A stretch of DNA of 64,000 bases, from positions 1,342,880-1,406,879 of the forward strand of contig CATOSP010000002.1 of NCBI GenBank assembly GCA_951812625.1. The letters run 5' to 3'. The DNA comes from an uncultured Dehalococcoidia bacterium (lineage in GTDB: Bacteria; Chloroflexota; Dehalococcoidia; Lucifugimonadales; UBA3495). The notes under the pieces were generated by a model, which had not been told where the DNA came from, made no database searches, and worked only from the letters and a program-made list of their open reading frames with translations. Each line of letters opens with the position of its first letter. The first letter of the stretch is position 1. Both the position numbers and the translations under genes were made by a program. Below are positions 34,887 to 42,431 of the stretch, piece by piece.

Positions 34887-35260
34887 CGGTTCGGCCCGTC
34901 TGAGGGCCCCACGTCCTCTCCCTTGTCGTCTTGGAGTTCCAAACGAGTGCGCTGCAATAGATTGCCCGTGGCCCGCTTCAAATCCTGGTAGTCGGCTCTC
35001 TCGATGCCCCGGCGCGCTATGAAAATCAGGTCCCACCCTGGCCGTACCTGAGAGAGTCTGAGCGCCTCTCGCAACCTGCGTTTCACGCTGTTTCTGACTA
35101 CAGCGTTCCCCACTCTCTTGCTGACCATGAACGCGAAACGCGAGTGCTCCAATCCGTTGGGCAGGCACCGGACTACCAGCAAACGGTTCGCCGTGCTTGT
35201 GCCCTCACGGTGGATCTGAGAGAACCGTTTCGTTCCCGTGAGGCGATACTTGCGCTGCAC
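34883..35260 (-). CDS. rnpA: ribonuclease P protein component
   Basis: 125 residues. RnpA features: LTGTKRFSQIHREG, FAFMVSKRVGNAVVRNSVKR with the RNR-type RNxxKR motif, and WDLIFIARRG. Protein subunit of RNase P, which with rnpB RNA matures tRNA 5' ends. The C-terminus extends about 10 residues past the core. Follows rpmH by 17 bp and overlaps yidD, the usual order in bacteria. Confidence 0.94.
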   Translation of the reverse strand: MQRKYRLTGTKRFSQIHREGTSTANRLLVVRCLPNGLEHSRFAFMVSKRVGNAVVRNSVKRRLREALRLSQVRPGWDLIFIARRGIERADYQDLKRATGNLLQRTRLELQDDKGEDVGPSDGPNR

Positions 35261-35277
35261 CGCCAGAGGGCCCTGGT

Positions 35278-35415
35278 TTAGAGGGCCAAGCGGTGGCGTC
35301 CCTTGAACCGCCGACGCTTCAATACAGCTCTGCCGTCGGATGTGCGGGAGCGGGCGCGGAACCCGTGGACTCGGGCGCGGCGGCGTTTCTTCGGTTGGTA
35401 TGTGCGTTTAGGCAT
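35278..35415 (-). CDS. rpmH: 50S ribosomal protein L34
   Basis: 45 residues, ATG at 35413-35415 to TAA at 35278-35280. [20 protein letters not shown] is the conserved start; basic core [16 protein letters not shown]. First gene of the rpmH-rnpA-yidD-lipoprotein-PQQ-yidC-khpB cluster with a strong promoter 26 bp upstream. C-terminal residues LAL differ slightly from the common end. The gene is too small to be seen by length filters but its identity is secure. Confidence 0.95.
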   Translation of the reverse strand: MPKRTYQPKKRRRARVHGFRARSRTSDGRAVLKRRRFKGRHRLAL

Positions 35416-35441
35416 AGTCGGTTACGAATCCTGACAATGGG

Positions 35442-35471
35442 ATTATAGGGCTACGTCAATTCGAGAGTCAA
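35442..35471 (-). promoter_or_regulatory. sigma-70-type promoter of the rpmH operon
   Basis: Minus strand: -35 TTGACT (35466-35471), 18-bp spacer, perfect -10 TATAAT (35442-35447). The rpmH ATG is 26 bp downstream, so the leader is short (about 20 nt). Five of six -35 bases match the consensus. Confidence 0.75.
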
Positions 35472-35938
35472 GGCGGCCCCAATATGCGCAAGGGGGACTG
35501 ACGAAGTCCCTGCACTCCGTTGCAGGAAGGGACTGCCAAGTATCAAGGCAAGAAGCCGACTGTCTCCGCCGGGATATGGTAGCATACGTGGCCGCGTAGG
35601 TATAGAACAAATGGAATGCCGAAGTGGCCGAGTGCTGGGCGCGCTGGTCACAAGAACTGCCTCGGGGGCGTAGAAGGCATGGAGTGGACCCAGGGGAGGG
35701 GGGTTGGACCTTGTTAGGTTGCGGAGGGTCCCAAGCGGCTGTGTACCCAATCACCGGCAGGCTGTCCTGCTGCTGCTGGACCGGACAAGCACGAGGGTTG
35801 ATCGCCCCACGCCAATAGCGGGTGGACTCGACCATTTCGCGGCAGCCTGATTCCGCCTACCCCGACAGTCGGAACACCTGCCCAACCTTGGCGCCCATGA
35901 CCAGTGAAGTTGATCCAGTCCATTCCCCAGGGGGTCCT
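35472..35938. other. 467-bp intergenic region upstream of rpmH
   Basis: Holds inverted repeats at about 35503-35540 (AGTCCC and GGGACT with inner CTGCA/TGCAG) and a tRNA-Leu-like fragment (35618-35660). I see no DnaA box (TTATNCACA), so no oriC evidence although rpmH is often beside dnaA. No other gene seen; region 35661-35938 is unexplained. Confidence 0.5.
35618..35660 (+). pseudogene. 5' half of a tRNA-Leu(CAA)-like gene, decayed
   Basis: Gap-free match of 33/43 positions to the 5' half of the intact tRNA-Leu at 47809. The acceptor 5' strand is identical (GCCGAAG) and CAA sits at the anticodon place. The anticodon stem is disrupted (C-C at its base, T-G wobble pairs) and U33 is A. No T-arm GTTCRA or acceptor 3' strand follows. 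Reads as a remnant, perhaps from an old integration or duplication. Confidence 0.5.
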
Positions 35939-36766
35939 ATGCCAGCTCCCAGAGTAATTTACCAGCCCAAACCAGGCAGCCCCATTGACGTAGACCGGGG
36001 CTTCTACGGACGCCTGAGCCAGGATACGGAATCACGTAGCCTGGTGGAACAGTTCGTTGTGCCGATACGCTCAGGCAGGGCGTGGCCGGTCCTGGCAGGC
36101 CAGATATGCCGCATCGTCGTGGTGGAAGGGGCGCAGGTGGCCGACTTCAACGCATGGAACCTGAATAATCCACGGGAACGGTTCTGGGCAGCCCGTACCA
36201 AGCAGTTGCACCGGGCCCACGTCACCACATTCGACCGGCTGTGGTCATGCCTCCCGTACTTGCGCCCCATGATTACCATCACTGGCGACACGGTGGACTA
36301 TCCCCTGGACGAGGACGGCGCCGGATGTCACGATCTGCTGGGCACCCGATGCGATCCGTACGTTCACAAGCTGCTGAACGGTGAGGACTTCGACTACTCC
36401 TGCCACTCCAACCTGGTGCGGGCAATCACTCCGTACCATCTCAATGAGAGTGACGTCCACGACGTGCTCAACATATTTCAGGTGACCGGACTGACCCGGG
36501 ACGATCGCTACTTCGTGAAGGCTTCACCGGCGAAGCAGGGGGACTACTTCGAGTTCTTCGCCGAGATAGACTTGCTATGCGCAATCTCCACCTGTCCTCA
36601 CGGAGACCTGTCGGTCCAGGTCTGGGGGGAGGACGTTGGAGACCCGATAGACACTTGCCATCCGCTGGGGGTCGAGATTTATCAACCGCCTGCAGACCTG
36701 CTGGAAGGCTGGCAGTCTCCTCCGATCATCGATTACCGTGGAATCCACGGGCTGGATCGTCCATGA
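35939..36766 (+). CDS. DUF1989 (urea carboxylase-associated) family protein
   Basis: 275 residues from ATG 35939, preceded by AGGGGG; the frame extends 39 residues upstream without similarity. DUF1989 hallmarks: GQICRIVVVEGAQVADFNAW, WAARTKQLHRAHVTTFDRLW, GAGCHDLLGTRCDPYV, NLVRAI and ISTCPHGDLSVQVWG. Conserved Cys and His suggest a metal or redox site. Members accompany urea carboxylase or guanidine/ethanolamine metabolism; some are carboxyguanidine deiminase subunits. No urea carboxylase is in this window, so the role is open. The next gene is a reductase of the epimerase family, 69 bp downstream. Confidence 0.8.
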   Translation: MPAPRVIYQPKPGSPIDVDRGFYGRLSQDTESRSLVEQFVVPIRSGRAWPVLAGQICRIVVVEGAQVADFNAWNLNNPRERFWAARTKQLHRAHVTTFDRLWSCLPYLRPMITITGDTVDYPLDEDGAGCHDLLGTRCDPYVHKLLNGEDFDYSCHSNLVRAITPYHLNESDVHDVLNIFQVTGLTRDDRYFVKASPAKQGDYFEFFAEIDLLCAISTCPHGDLSVQVWGEDVGDPIDTCHPLGVEIYQPPADLLEGWQSPPIIDYRGIHGLDRP

Positions 36767-36835
36767 GATTCCGGTAGCCGGTACGCGGTGAGCTGACCAG
36801 GTCATCGAACAAAGTGGAGTTGGCCGGAGGAATAG

Positions 36836-37666
36836 ATGATAGTAGTAACCGGAGCGGCGGGAAGGCTGGGGCGCAGGGTGGTGCAGTTGCTGCTTGACCA
36901 AGGCAGAGAAGTCCTGGCGACAGACCAACTGGCTGCGGATGACCTGCCCGCGGACTTCGTGCGTTGCGACCTCTCGGACACCGGGGCGGTTGACGAAATT
37001 CTCAGGAATGCTGAGGCCGTCGTCCATATGGGGGCTATCCCCGGACCTCTGCGAGAAGACCCGAGGGTCATTTTCCAGAATAACGTGGCGAGCACCTTCA
37101 ATGTCATGATGTCTGCGGCGGAGTCGGGATTGCGGCGTGTGGTGTTCTCGTCCAGCGCTTTCGGAATGGGGTGGGCCCACGACGGCAACGCTTTCGTGCC
37201 GCTGTACCTGCCATTGGACGAGGAACATCCCATGATGCCATTTGAACCCTACGGCCTGTCCAAGCAGGTCGGAGAGGACATCGGCAGGATGATCGCGCGC
37301 AATTCACGCACCTCGGTCGTCAGCCTGCGGTTCACCAATGTTGCGCTCCCGGAGGTCCAGGCGGAGTTTCCGTGGCCAGCCCCTACACCGGAGAATCCCC
37401 TGACACTGGTGATGTGGGCCTACGCCGATGCCAGGGACGTCGCCGAAGCCCACGTATTGGCACTGGACGCAGACATTGAAGAGTATGAGGCCTTCATGAT
37501 TGCCCAGCCTTCCAGTCGTTTCAAGGAGCCGACGATTGATCTCGTCAAGAGCAACTTTGGCGACCGGGTGGAGATAAGAGAGGGATTGAAGGGCACCGCC
37601 AGCGTGATCAGTACAGAAAAGGCCCAGCGGCTGCTGGGTTGGACACCACGCCATGACTGGAGGTAG
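36836..37666 (+). CDS. NAD(P)-dependent epimerase/dehydratase (extended SDR)
   Basis: 276 residues. Rossmann motif TGAAGRLG at the N-terminus, catalytic Tyr-x-x-x-Lys in PYGLSKQVGE (Tyr about 142), SSSAF before it and Asn-rich active site. GGAGG lies 5-7 nt before the ATG. Acts on sugar nucleotides or similar; substrate unknown. Same strand as DUF1989 and possibly co-transcribed, 69 bp downstream. Confidence 0.85.
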   Translation: MIVVTGAAGRLGRRVVQLLLDQGREVLATDQLAADDLPADFVRCDLSDTGAVDEILRNAEAVVHMGAIPGPLREDPRVIFQNNVASTFNVMMSAAESGLRRVVFSSSAFGMGWAHDGNAFVPLYLPLDEEHPMMPFEPYGLSKQVGEDIGRMIARNSRTSVVSLRFTNVALPEVQAEFPWPAPTPENPLTLVMWAYADARDVAEAHVLALDADIEEYEAFMIAQPSSRFKEPTIDLVKSNFGDRVEIREGLKGTASVISTEKAQRLLGWTPRHDWR

Positions 37667-37866
37667 AAGCGGCAGGTGGACTGTGGAGCGAGCCTCCGAC
37701 CCTGAGAAGCCGAAGGCGTATGGAAGCTTGCCTGGCGCAACCCAGCATCTTCCCCATGTCCGGAGCTCCGGCCTAGGGATTCCCAATTGAGCCTGTCTCA
37801 GGCCCGAGGGGTCGCCTAAGTCAGGCGCTTGTTGTCCACCGGAAACTGTGGGTGTGTCTGCCTTGA

Positions 37867-39627
37867 TTAGTAACCGACTGCATAGGCCTCGCAGCGAGGG
37901 TCTGCGCCGCCCTGCAGCACCCTGGTCTCCGGGTTGCGAGTAATGACACAGTACAGGGCTGAACCCTCCCACCAGTCCGGGTACTTCTCTATCGTGTGGC
38001 CCTTTCGCCGCAACGTCTCGGCCACTTCATCGGAAATACGGCCTTCCAACCGCAGCATCCCGGGCTCATATCTGGACGCCCAGTTCGAGCTGGGGAAGTT
38101 ATAGCTATAGAATCGGGGTTCCTCCACCGCCTCTTGAGGGTCGTGGCCAAATTCCAGCACGTTCAACAGCAATTGCAGAGTGCCCTGGGGTATATGGTCC
38201 CCACCGTGAGCGCCAAGGGCCATTACAGGCTCGCCGTCGCGGAGCACCAGGGCAGGCGCGGGAGTGAGCCTGGGCCGCTTGCCCCCTGCGACCGATGCCG
38301 GATGGCCCTCGGTAAGCTTGGACTGGGTGCCGCGCAATGAGAACGCCAGGCCGGTGCCCGGAATTATTGGCCCGCCGTTCTTGGTACCCTCGCTGGGGGT
38401 CGAGGAGAAGATGCTTCCATCCCGGTCGATTACAGCGAAATAGGAGGTCCCGCCGCCGCTGACTCCGGCGGTCCCCACCGGTGTCGTAGCATCTCTGGGA
38501 GACTGGGGCGCGCCGTCTACAGTTGCCTTCCCGCTTCGAGGGTCTCCCGCAGGAGGCGTGCCAGGCCAGGCCAGGTCCGGGTCGATCAGAGAGCGGCGCT
38601 TGACCAGGTATTCTTCGGCCAGCATTTCATCGATTGGCACGTCCACGAAGTCCGGGTCTCCCAAGTACTGTTCGCGGTCGGCGAAGGCCAAATTCAAGGC
38701 CTGGCTCACCGTATGAATGTACTCGGAGGAATTGTGGCCCATGGACGCCAGATCGTACCCCTCTAGAATCTTGAGGGCCTGGGGGAACGTTGGTCCCTGG
38801 CCCCACGGTCCCGTGCTGTACACGTCGTACCCCTTGTAATTTACCGTCACGGGCGGAGCCACCTGGACGTGATACCGGGCCAGGTCCTCCTCGGCCAGCA
38901 GACCCCCCATCTCCCGGTTGTATGCGACGATCTTGTGGCCCAGTTCGCCAACGTAGATGTAGTCCCTGGCCGCCTTGAGGGCAGCCTCCCGGCCTTTCCC
39001 AGCGTTTGAGGCCTCCACATCAGCGATTTTGGATAAGGTGGCAGACAGGTCCTTCTGATAGAACATTTCCCCCTGTTGGGGAGCGCGGCCACCAGGCAGG
39101 TAAATTTCGGCGGTTGACGGGTGGGCATTGTACTGGTCGAATGCGGTCTTGAACCGGCCGGCCAGATAGCGGTACATGGGGAAGCCGTTTCCGGCCAGGT
39201 CGATGGCCGCTGTCGCCACCTGTCCGAAGGTCATTGTGCCAAACCTGGACAAGGACGTCAGCCAGGAATCGGCGGCGGCCGGTGTCAGGGACGACAGCAC
39301 CCCGGCCGGAATCTTCCCGCCGTGATTCTTCTGAAAGTACTCGACCGATGCGGCCTGGGGCCAGACCCCGAGCCCGTCGATAGTGGTAACTTCTTTCCGG
39401 TCAGCCAGGTATATGACCGTGGGAGCCACGCCCAGGAAGCTGCAATCATCGACATGCACCACGTTGAGTGCCAGGCCAACGGCCACTCCGGCGTCAATCG
39501 CGTTGCCACCGTTCTTAAGGACTTCCAAACCAGCCATGGCGGCACTGGGGTGGCTGGCTACAACCATTCCGTTGACGCCCTGCATCAATGGACGAAAACT
39601 GGTTAGCGTGGTCCCTTTGACCGGCAT
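37867..39627 (-). CDS. gamma-glutamyltransferase family protein (Ntn hydrolase)
   Basis: 586 residues. GGT family: MVVASHPSAAMAGLEVLKNG, NAIDAGVAVGLALNVV and the small-subunit start GGGTSYFAVIDRDGSIFSST, where Thr394 is the expected autocleavage site and nucleophile; then GPIIPGTGLAFSLRG. Usual GGT is exported, but here the N-terminus has no signal peptide, suggesting a cytosolic form as in several GGT-like acylases. Substrate may be glutathione or other gamma-glutamyl or cephalosporin-like amides. Stands alone, the next minus-strand gene being 86 bp downstream of its start side. Confidence 0.88.
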   Translation of the reverse strand: MPVKGTTLTSFRPLMQGVNGMVVASHPSAAMAGLEVLKNGGNAIDAGVAVGLALNVVHVDDCSFLGVAPTVIYLADRKEVTTIDGLGVWPQAASVEYFQKNHGGKIPAGVLSSLTPAAADSWLTSLSRFGTMTFGQVATAAIDLAGNGFPMYRYLAGRFKTAFDQYNAHPSTAEIYLPGGRAPQQGEMFYQKDLSATLSKIADVEASNAGKGREAALKAARDYIYVGELGHKIVAYNREMGGLLAEEDLARYHVQVAPPVTVNYKGYDVYSTGPWGQGPTFPQALKILEGYDLASMGHNSSEYIHTVSQALNLAFADREQYLGDPDFVDVPIDEMLAEEYLVKRRSLIDPDLAWPGTPPAGDPRSGKATVDGAPQSPRDATTPVGTAGVSGGGTSYFAVIDRDGSIFSSTPSEGTKNGGPIIPGTGLAFSLRGTQSKLTEGHPASVAGGKRPRLTPAPALVLRDGEPVMALGAHGGDHIPQGTLQLLLNVLEFGHDPQEAVEEPRFYSYNFPSSNWASRYEPGMLRLEGRISDEVAETLRRKGHTIEKYPDWWEGSALYCVITRNPETRVLQGGADPRCEAYAVGY

Positions 39628-39713
39628 TTTCAGGCCTCCGAATTAGGGAATTCTGGTTCTTCGGTCTGGCTAAGGTCAGGGTTCTCCTGCCGCACTCGTG
39701 GGTCCTGTCAGCG

Positions 39714-40127
39714 TCAGATGCCCAGCGCGGCCAGCCCGGCCTTGGCGATGGCTTCGTCGTCGAGGCCGCTTGGCAGACCGCCCACGCCTATTGCGCCGAC
39801 CACGACCCCATCGTGGAGAACGGCGACTCCCCCTGCCAACGCTATCAACTGGGGATCACCGAAGGACTCAAGCGACCTGCCGGAGCTGTTGAGCTGCTCG
39901 GCGAAGGCGGCGGTATCCATCCCGCGGACTGCGGAGGTGTAGGCCTTGCGAATGGCGAAGGTGGGCCTCAGGCAACGGTCCATGCGGGCGTAGGCCAGCA
40001 GATTTCCGGCATCGTCGACCACAGCCATGTCGACCTTGCGCCGGTCGGGATCCCTGTTGTAATCAGCGATCATGGCCGCGATGGCGTTCTGTGCCTGTTC
40101 CAGGCTGATCATCGCTTTGTTGTACAT
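39714..40127 (-). CDS. GlcG/HbpS family heme-binding-like protein (DUF336)
   Basis: 137 residues from ATG 40127 with GGAGG 8 nt upstream; the frame extends to 40160 but that part would run into the IS630 end. Family features: KVDMAVVDDAGNLLAYARMD, AIRKAYTSA, GGVAVLHDGVVVGAIGVGG. HbpS-like proteins bind heme or act with diol and glycolate operons (GlcG). It lies just before the IS630 element (29 bp), which may have cut its promoter region. Function uncertain. Confidence 0.85.
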   Translation of the reverse strand: MYNKAMISLEQAQNAIAAMIADYNRDPDRRKVDMAVVDDAGNLLAYARMDRCLRPTFAIRKAYTSAVRGMDTAAFAEQLNSSGRSLESFGDPQLIALAGGVAVLHDGVVVGAIGVGGLPSGLDDEAIAKAGLAALGI

Positions 40128-40222
40128 ATCGTCAACCTCCCGTGGAGCACTAGTACTCAATCAAACTTGGTCTTGAAGTTGTAGCCGGGGACCGGGTGGC
40201 AGTGCTAATCTGCTGGCAATAG

Positions 40223-40714
40223 GTGCTGTTGCGAGGTGGTGGTGTGGTCAGGGAGAAGTTTGCGGTCCAGTTGACGCCGGAGGAGCGCAACCAACTGGAG
40301 CATATGATCCGGGCGGGAAAGGGTTCCGCCAGAGTTATCAACCGGGCCCGCATCCTGCTGAAGACCGACGAGGGCTGGTCGGCACCCAAGGTGGCCCAAG
40401 CCTTGGACGTGGCCCAGGGAACGGTGTTCAACGTCAAGCGGCGCTTTGCCGAGGGCGGGCTGGACGGTGTGCTCAAGGACCGGCCCCAGGCCCACCGGTA
40501 CCGCAAGATGGATGACCGGGCCGAGGGCCGCCTGATTGCCTTGGCCTGCAGTCCGGCCCCGGAGGGCCATGACCACTGGAACCTGCGCCTGCTGGCAGAC
40601 CGGATGGTTGAACTGGGGGTGGTTGAGTCCCTGTCGTACGAGACGGTGCGGCTGCACTTGAAAAAAACACAATCAAGCCGTGGCGGAAGAAACAGTGGTG
40701 CATTCCCGAGGTGA
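40223..40714 (+). CDS. IS630 transposase, N-terminal ORF (OrfA)
   Basis: 163 residues to TGA 40712-40714. Helix-turn-helix type N-terminus: LTPEERNQLEHMIRAGKGSA and GWSAPKVAQALDVAQGTVFN. After A7 (40661-40667) the frame runs out quickly (KKTQSSRGGRNSGAFPR); the usual IS630 continuation TIKPWRKKQWCIPEV is found in the -1 frame. So OrfA and OrfB probably join by programmed -1 frameshifting to give about 378 residues. Confidence 0.8.
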   Translation: MLLRGGGVVREKFAVQLTPEERNQLEHMIRAGKGSARVINRARILLKTDEGWSAPKVAQALDVAQGTVFNVKRRFAEGGLDGVLKDRPQAHRYRKMDDRAEGRLIALACSPAPEGHDHWNLRLLADRMVELGVVESLSYETVRLHLKKTQSSRGGRNSGAFPR

Positions 40715-41358
40715 GCGCCGACTTCGTGGCGGCCATGGAGGATGTCCTGGACCTCTACGCCGAGCCCTACGATCCCCAGAGGCCGGTGGTCTGTTTCGAC
40801 GAGACCTCCACCCAGTTGCTGTCCGACACCCGGCCGCCGATACCGGTAGAACCGGGACGTCCCAAGCGTGAGGACTACGAGTACCGGCGCGAGGGCACCC
40901 GCAACCTGTTCCTTTGCATCGAGCCCCTGGCGGGCTGGCGGCATGTGGCGGTTACGGAGCGGCGCACGGCCGGGGACTTCGCTCACCAGATGCGCTGGCT
41001 GGTGGACGAGGCCTACCCCGATGTGCCGGTGGTCCGGGTGGTATTGGACAATCTCAATACCCATCGCAAGGCGTCTTTGTACCAGGCCTTTCCGGCGGAG
41101 GAGGCCCGGCGCATGGCGCGGCGACTGGAGTTCCACTACACCCCCAAGCATGGCAGCTGGCTCAATATGGCGGAGATCGAATTCAGTGTCTTCTCCCGTG
41201 GCTGCCTCAAAAAGCGCATCCCCGATCAGGAGTCCCTCTGCAGGGAGATTCACGCCCTGGAACAAGAGAGAAACCGGGCTCAAGTCCGAGTCAACTGGCA
41301 CTTCGGCATCCAGGACGCCAGAACTAAACTCAATCGCCTCTATCCCATTAATTCCTGA
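40711..41358 (+). CDS. IS630 transposase, C-terminal DDE ORF (OrfB)
   Basis: 215 residues in its own frame, GTG start at 40711 overlapping the OrfA stop; the frame is open back to the A7 tract at 40661. Catalytic residues DDE: CFDETSTQLL, VVLDNLNTHRK and PKHGSWLNMAEIEF (Glu). Intact, so transposition might still be possible through frameshifting. Usual single-ORF IS630 transposase is about 345 residues. Confidence 0.85.
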   Translation: MSADFVAAMEDVLDLYAEPYDPQRPVVCFDETSTQLLSDTRPPIPVEPGRPKREDYEYRREGTRNLFLCIEPLAGWRHVAVTERRTAGDFAHQMRWLVDEAYPDVPVVRVVLDNLNTHRKASLYQAFPAEEARRMARRLEFHYTPKHGSWLNMAEIEFSVFSRGCLKKRIPDQESLCREIHALEQERNRAQVRVNWHFGIQDARTKLNRLYPINS

Positions 41359-41500
41359 CTTGATCCAGTACTAGTTGGACGCGCTGCAGGGTTGAATTGG
41401 GATCATATCTCACTCGTATATATCAGCGCTGTCGGGTTATGTAAAGCACGGTTCCTGTTCTGTGGTCCTGCGTCCAAAGGTGTGCTGTTGGATAGCATTG

Positions 41501-42370
41501 CTACACCTGCGCCACTGCGGGCCGGGATAGCTGCCGGGCTATGAAGCCCTTCATCAGCTCTATAGCCCGGTCGGACTCGGGTCCAGGGGTGTTTGCGAAG
41601 CCGTGGGGCATCTCCGGAAATAACTCCCGCTCTATGTGGCCTCCGGCTGTCCGGTAGGTTGTCTCGAACTTCTGGGGAATGTAGAGGGGGACGTTGTTGT
41701 CGTTGGTGCCCTGGATGATTATGGCGGGCGGAAGCTCCAGCGTCTCTCCCCGGTCCAGAGCCTCCTGGGGGTTGCCTTCGTGGAGGCTGGCGTGGTCCGG
41801 GAAGTAGGATTCGGTGGGGCCTATGAAACTATCGTAGCCATTTTCGCGTGCCCAGACGTAGCGGGCGTGGGGGTCTAGGACGGGCCAGCAGCACAGCATG
41901 TAACGCAAGGAGGCGTCCGCGTCTTCCCCTCCCGGCAGGGTCAGGGCGGAATAGCGGGAGTCCCTGGGGCGCATCCCGTTCAGGGCGACGGTGTGTGCGC
42001 CGCTGGAGCATCCCATTGCCCCCACCGAGTCCGGGTCTATGTTGAGCTGCCGGGACCGGGCTTTCATCCAGCGGGTGGCATAGTTGGAGTCCACGATCTG
42101 GGCTGGGTAAGGATGCTGCGGGGCCAGCCTGAAGTCTATGGCGACGACCACGATGCCGCTGGCGGCGAGGGCCGAGTTCATGAGATGGTCGGCGGAACGG
42201 TCGTTGAGGAACCATCTGCCGCCGTGAACGTCCAGCAGCCCGGGAAAGGGGCCTTCTCCCCGGGGCCGGTAGATGGTTGCCTCAAGGCTGCCGCTATCGT
42301 GTTCCAGGTAGACCAGATCGGTCATTTCGACGTCGAACCGGGCTGCGGGGCTGTATGCAACGCTGGCCAT
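41501..42370 (-). CDS. alpha/beta hydrolase (HSL-like esterase)
   Basis: 289 residues. HGG oxyanion motif in LLDVHGGRWF, VVVAIDFRLAPQHPYPAQI typical of hormone-sensitive-lipase-type, nucleophile elbow GCSSGAH (Gly-x-Ser-x-Gly). Later Asp in GTNDNNVPL and His in EMPHGF complete the triad. Esterase or amidase acting on small acyl substrates. No signal peptide. Followed downstream (minus direction) by the IS630 element; upstream neighbour is the GMC oxidoreductase across 61 bp, probably one operon. Confidence 0.87.
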   Translation of the reverse strand: MASVAYSPAARFDVEMTDLVYLEHDSGSLEATIYRPRGEGPFPGLLDVHGGRWFLNDRSADHLMNSALAASGIVVVAIDFRLAPQHPYPAQIVDSNYATRWMKARSRQLNIDPDSVGAMGCSSGAHTVALNGMRPRDSRYSALTLPGGEDADASLRYMLCCWPVLDPHARYVWARENGYDSFIGPTESYFPDHASLHEGNPQEALDRGETLELPPAIIIQGTNDNNVPLYIPQKFETTYRTAGGHIERELFPEMPHGFANTPGPESDRAIELMKGFIARQLSRPAVAQV

Positions 42371-42431
42371 GGTCTCTCCTTAAGTGACGCAGGGAAGGTT
42401 ATTTCACGGGAGTGTGCGGGAACGGCGGTCT

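Larger units (their letters stand above)
40156..41368 (+). mobile_element. IS630-family insertion sequence
   Basis: About 1.2 kb holding a two-frame DDE transposase. Ends are flanked by TA (40154-40155, 41369-41370), the IS630 target, with TACTNNATCAA in both inverted end sequences (weak beyond that). It lies between the GlcG-like gene and an alpha/beta hydrolase. The end positions are inferred from TA and poor terminal repeats. Confidence 0.75.

Noticed and set aside
35416..35938. Possible oriC or SRP RNA upstream of rpmH
   Set aside because: No DnaA box (TTATNCACA) and no GGTCAGG...GGAAGGAAGCAG SRP signature was found.
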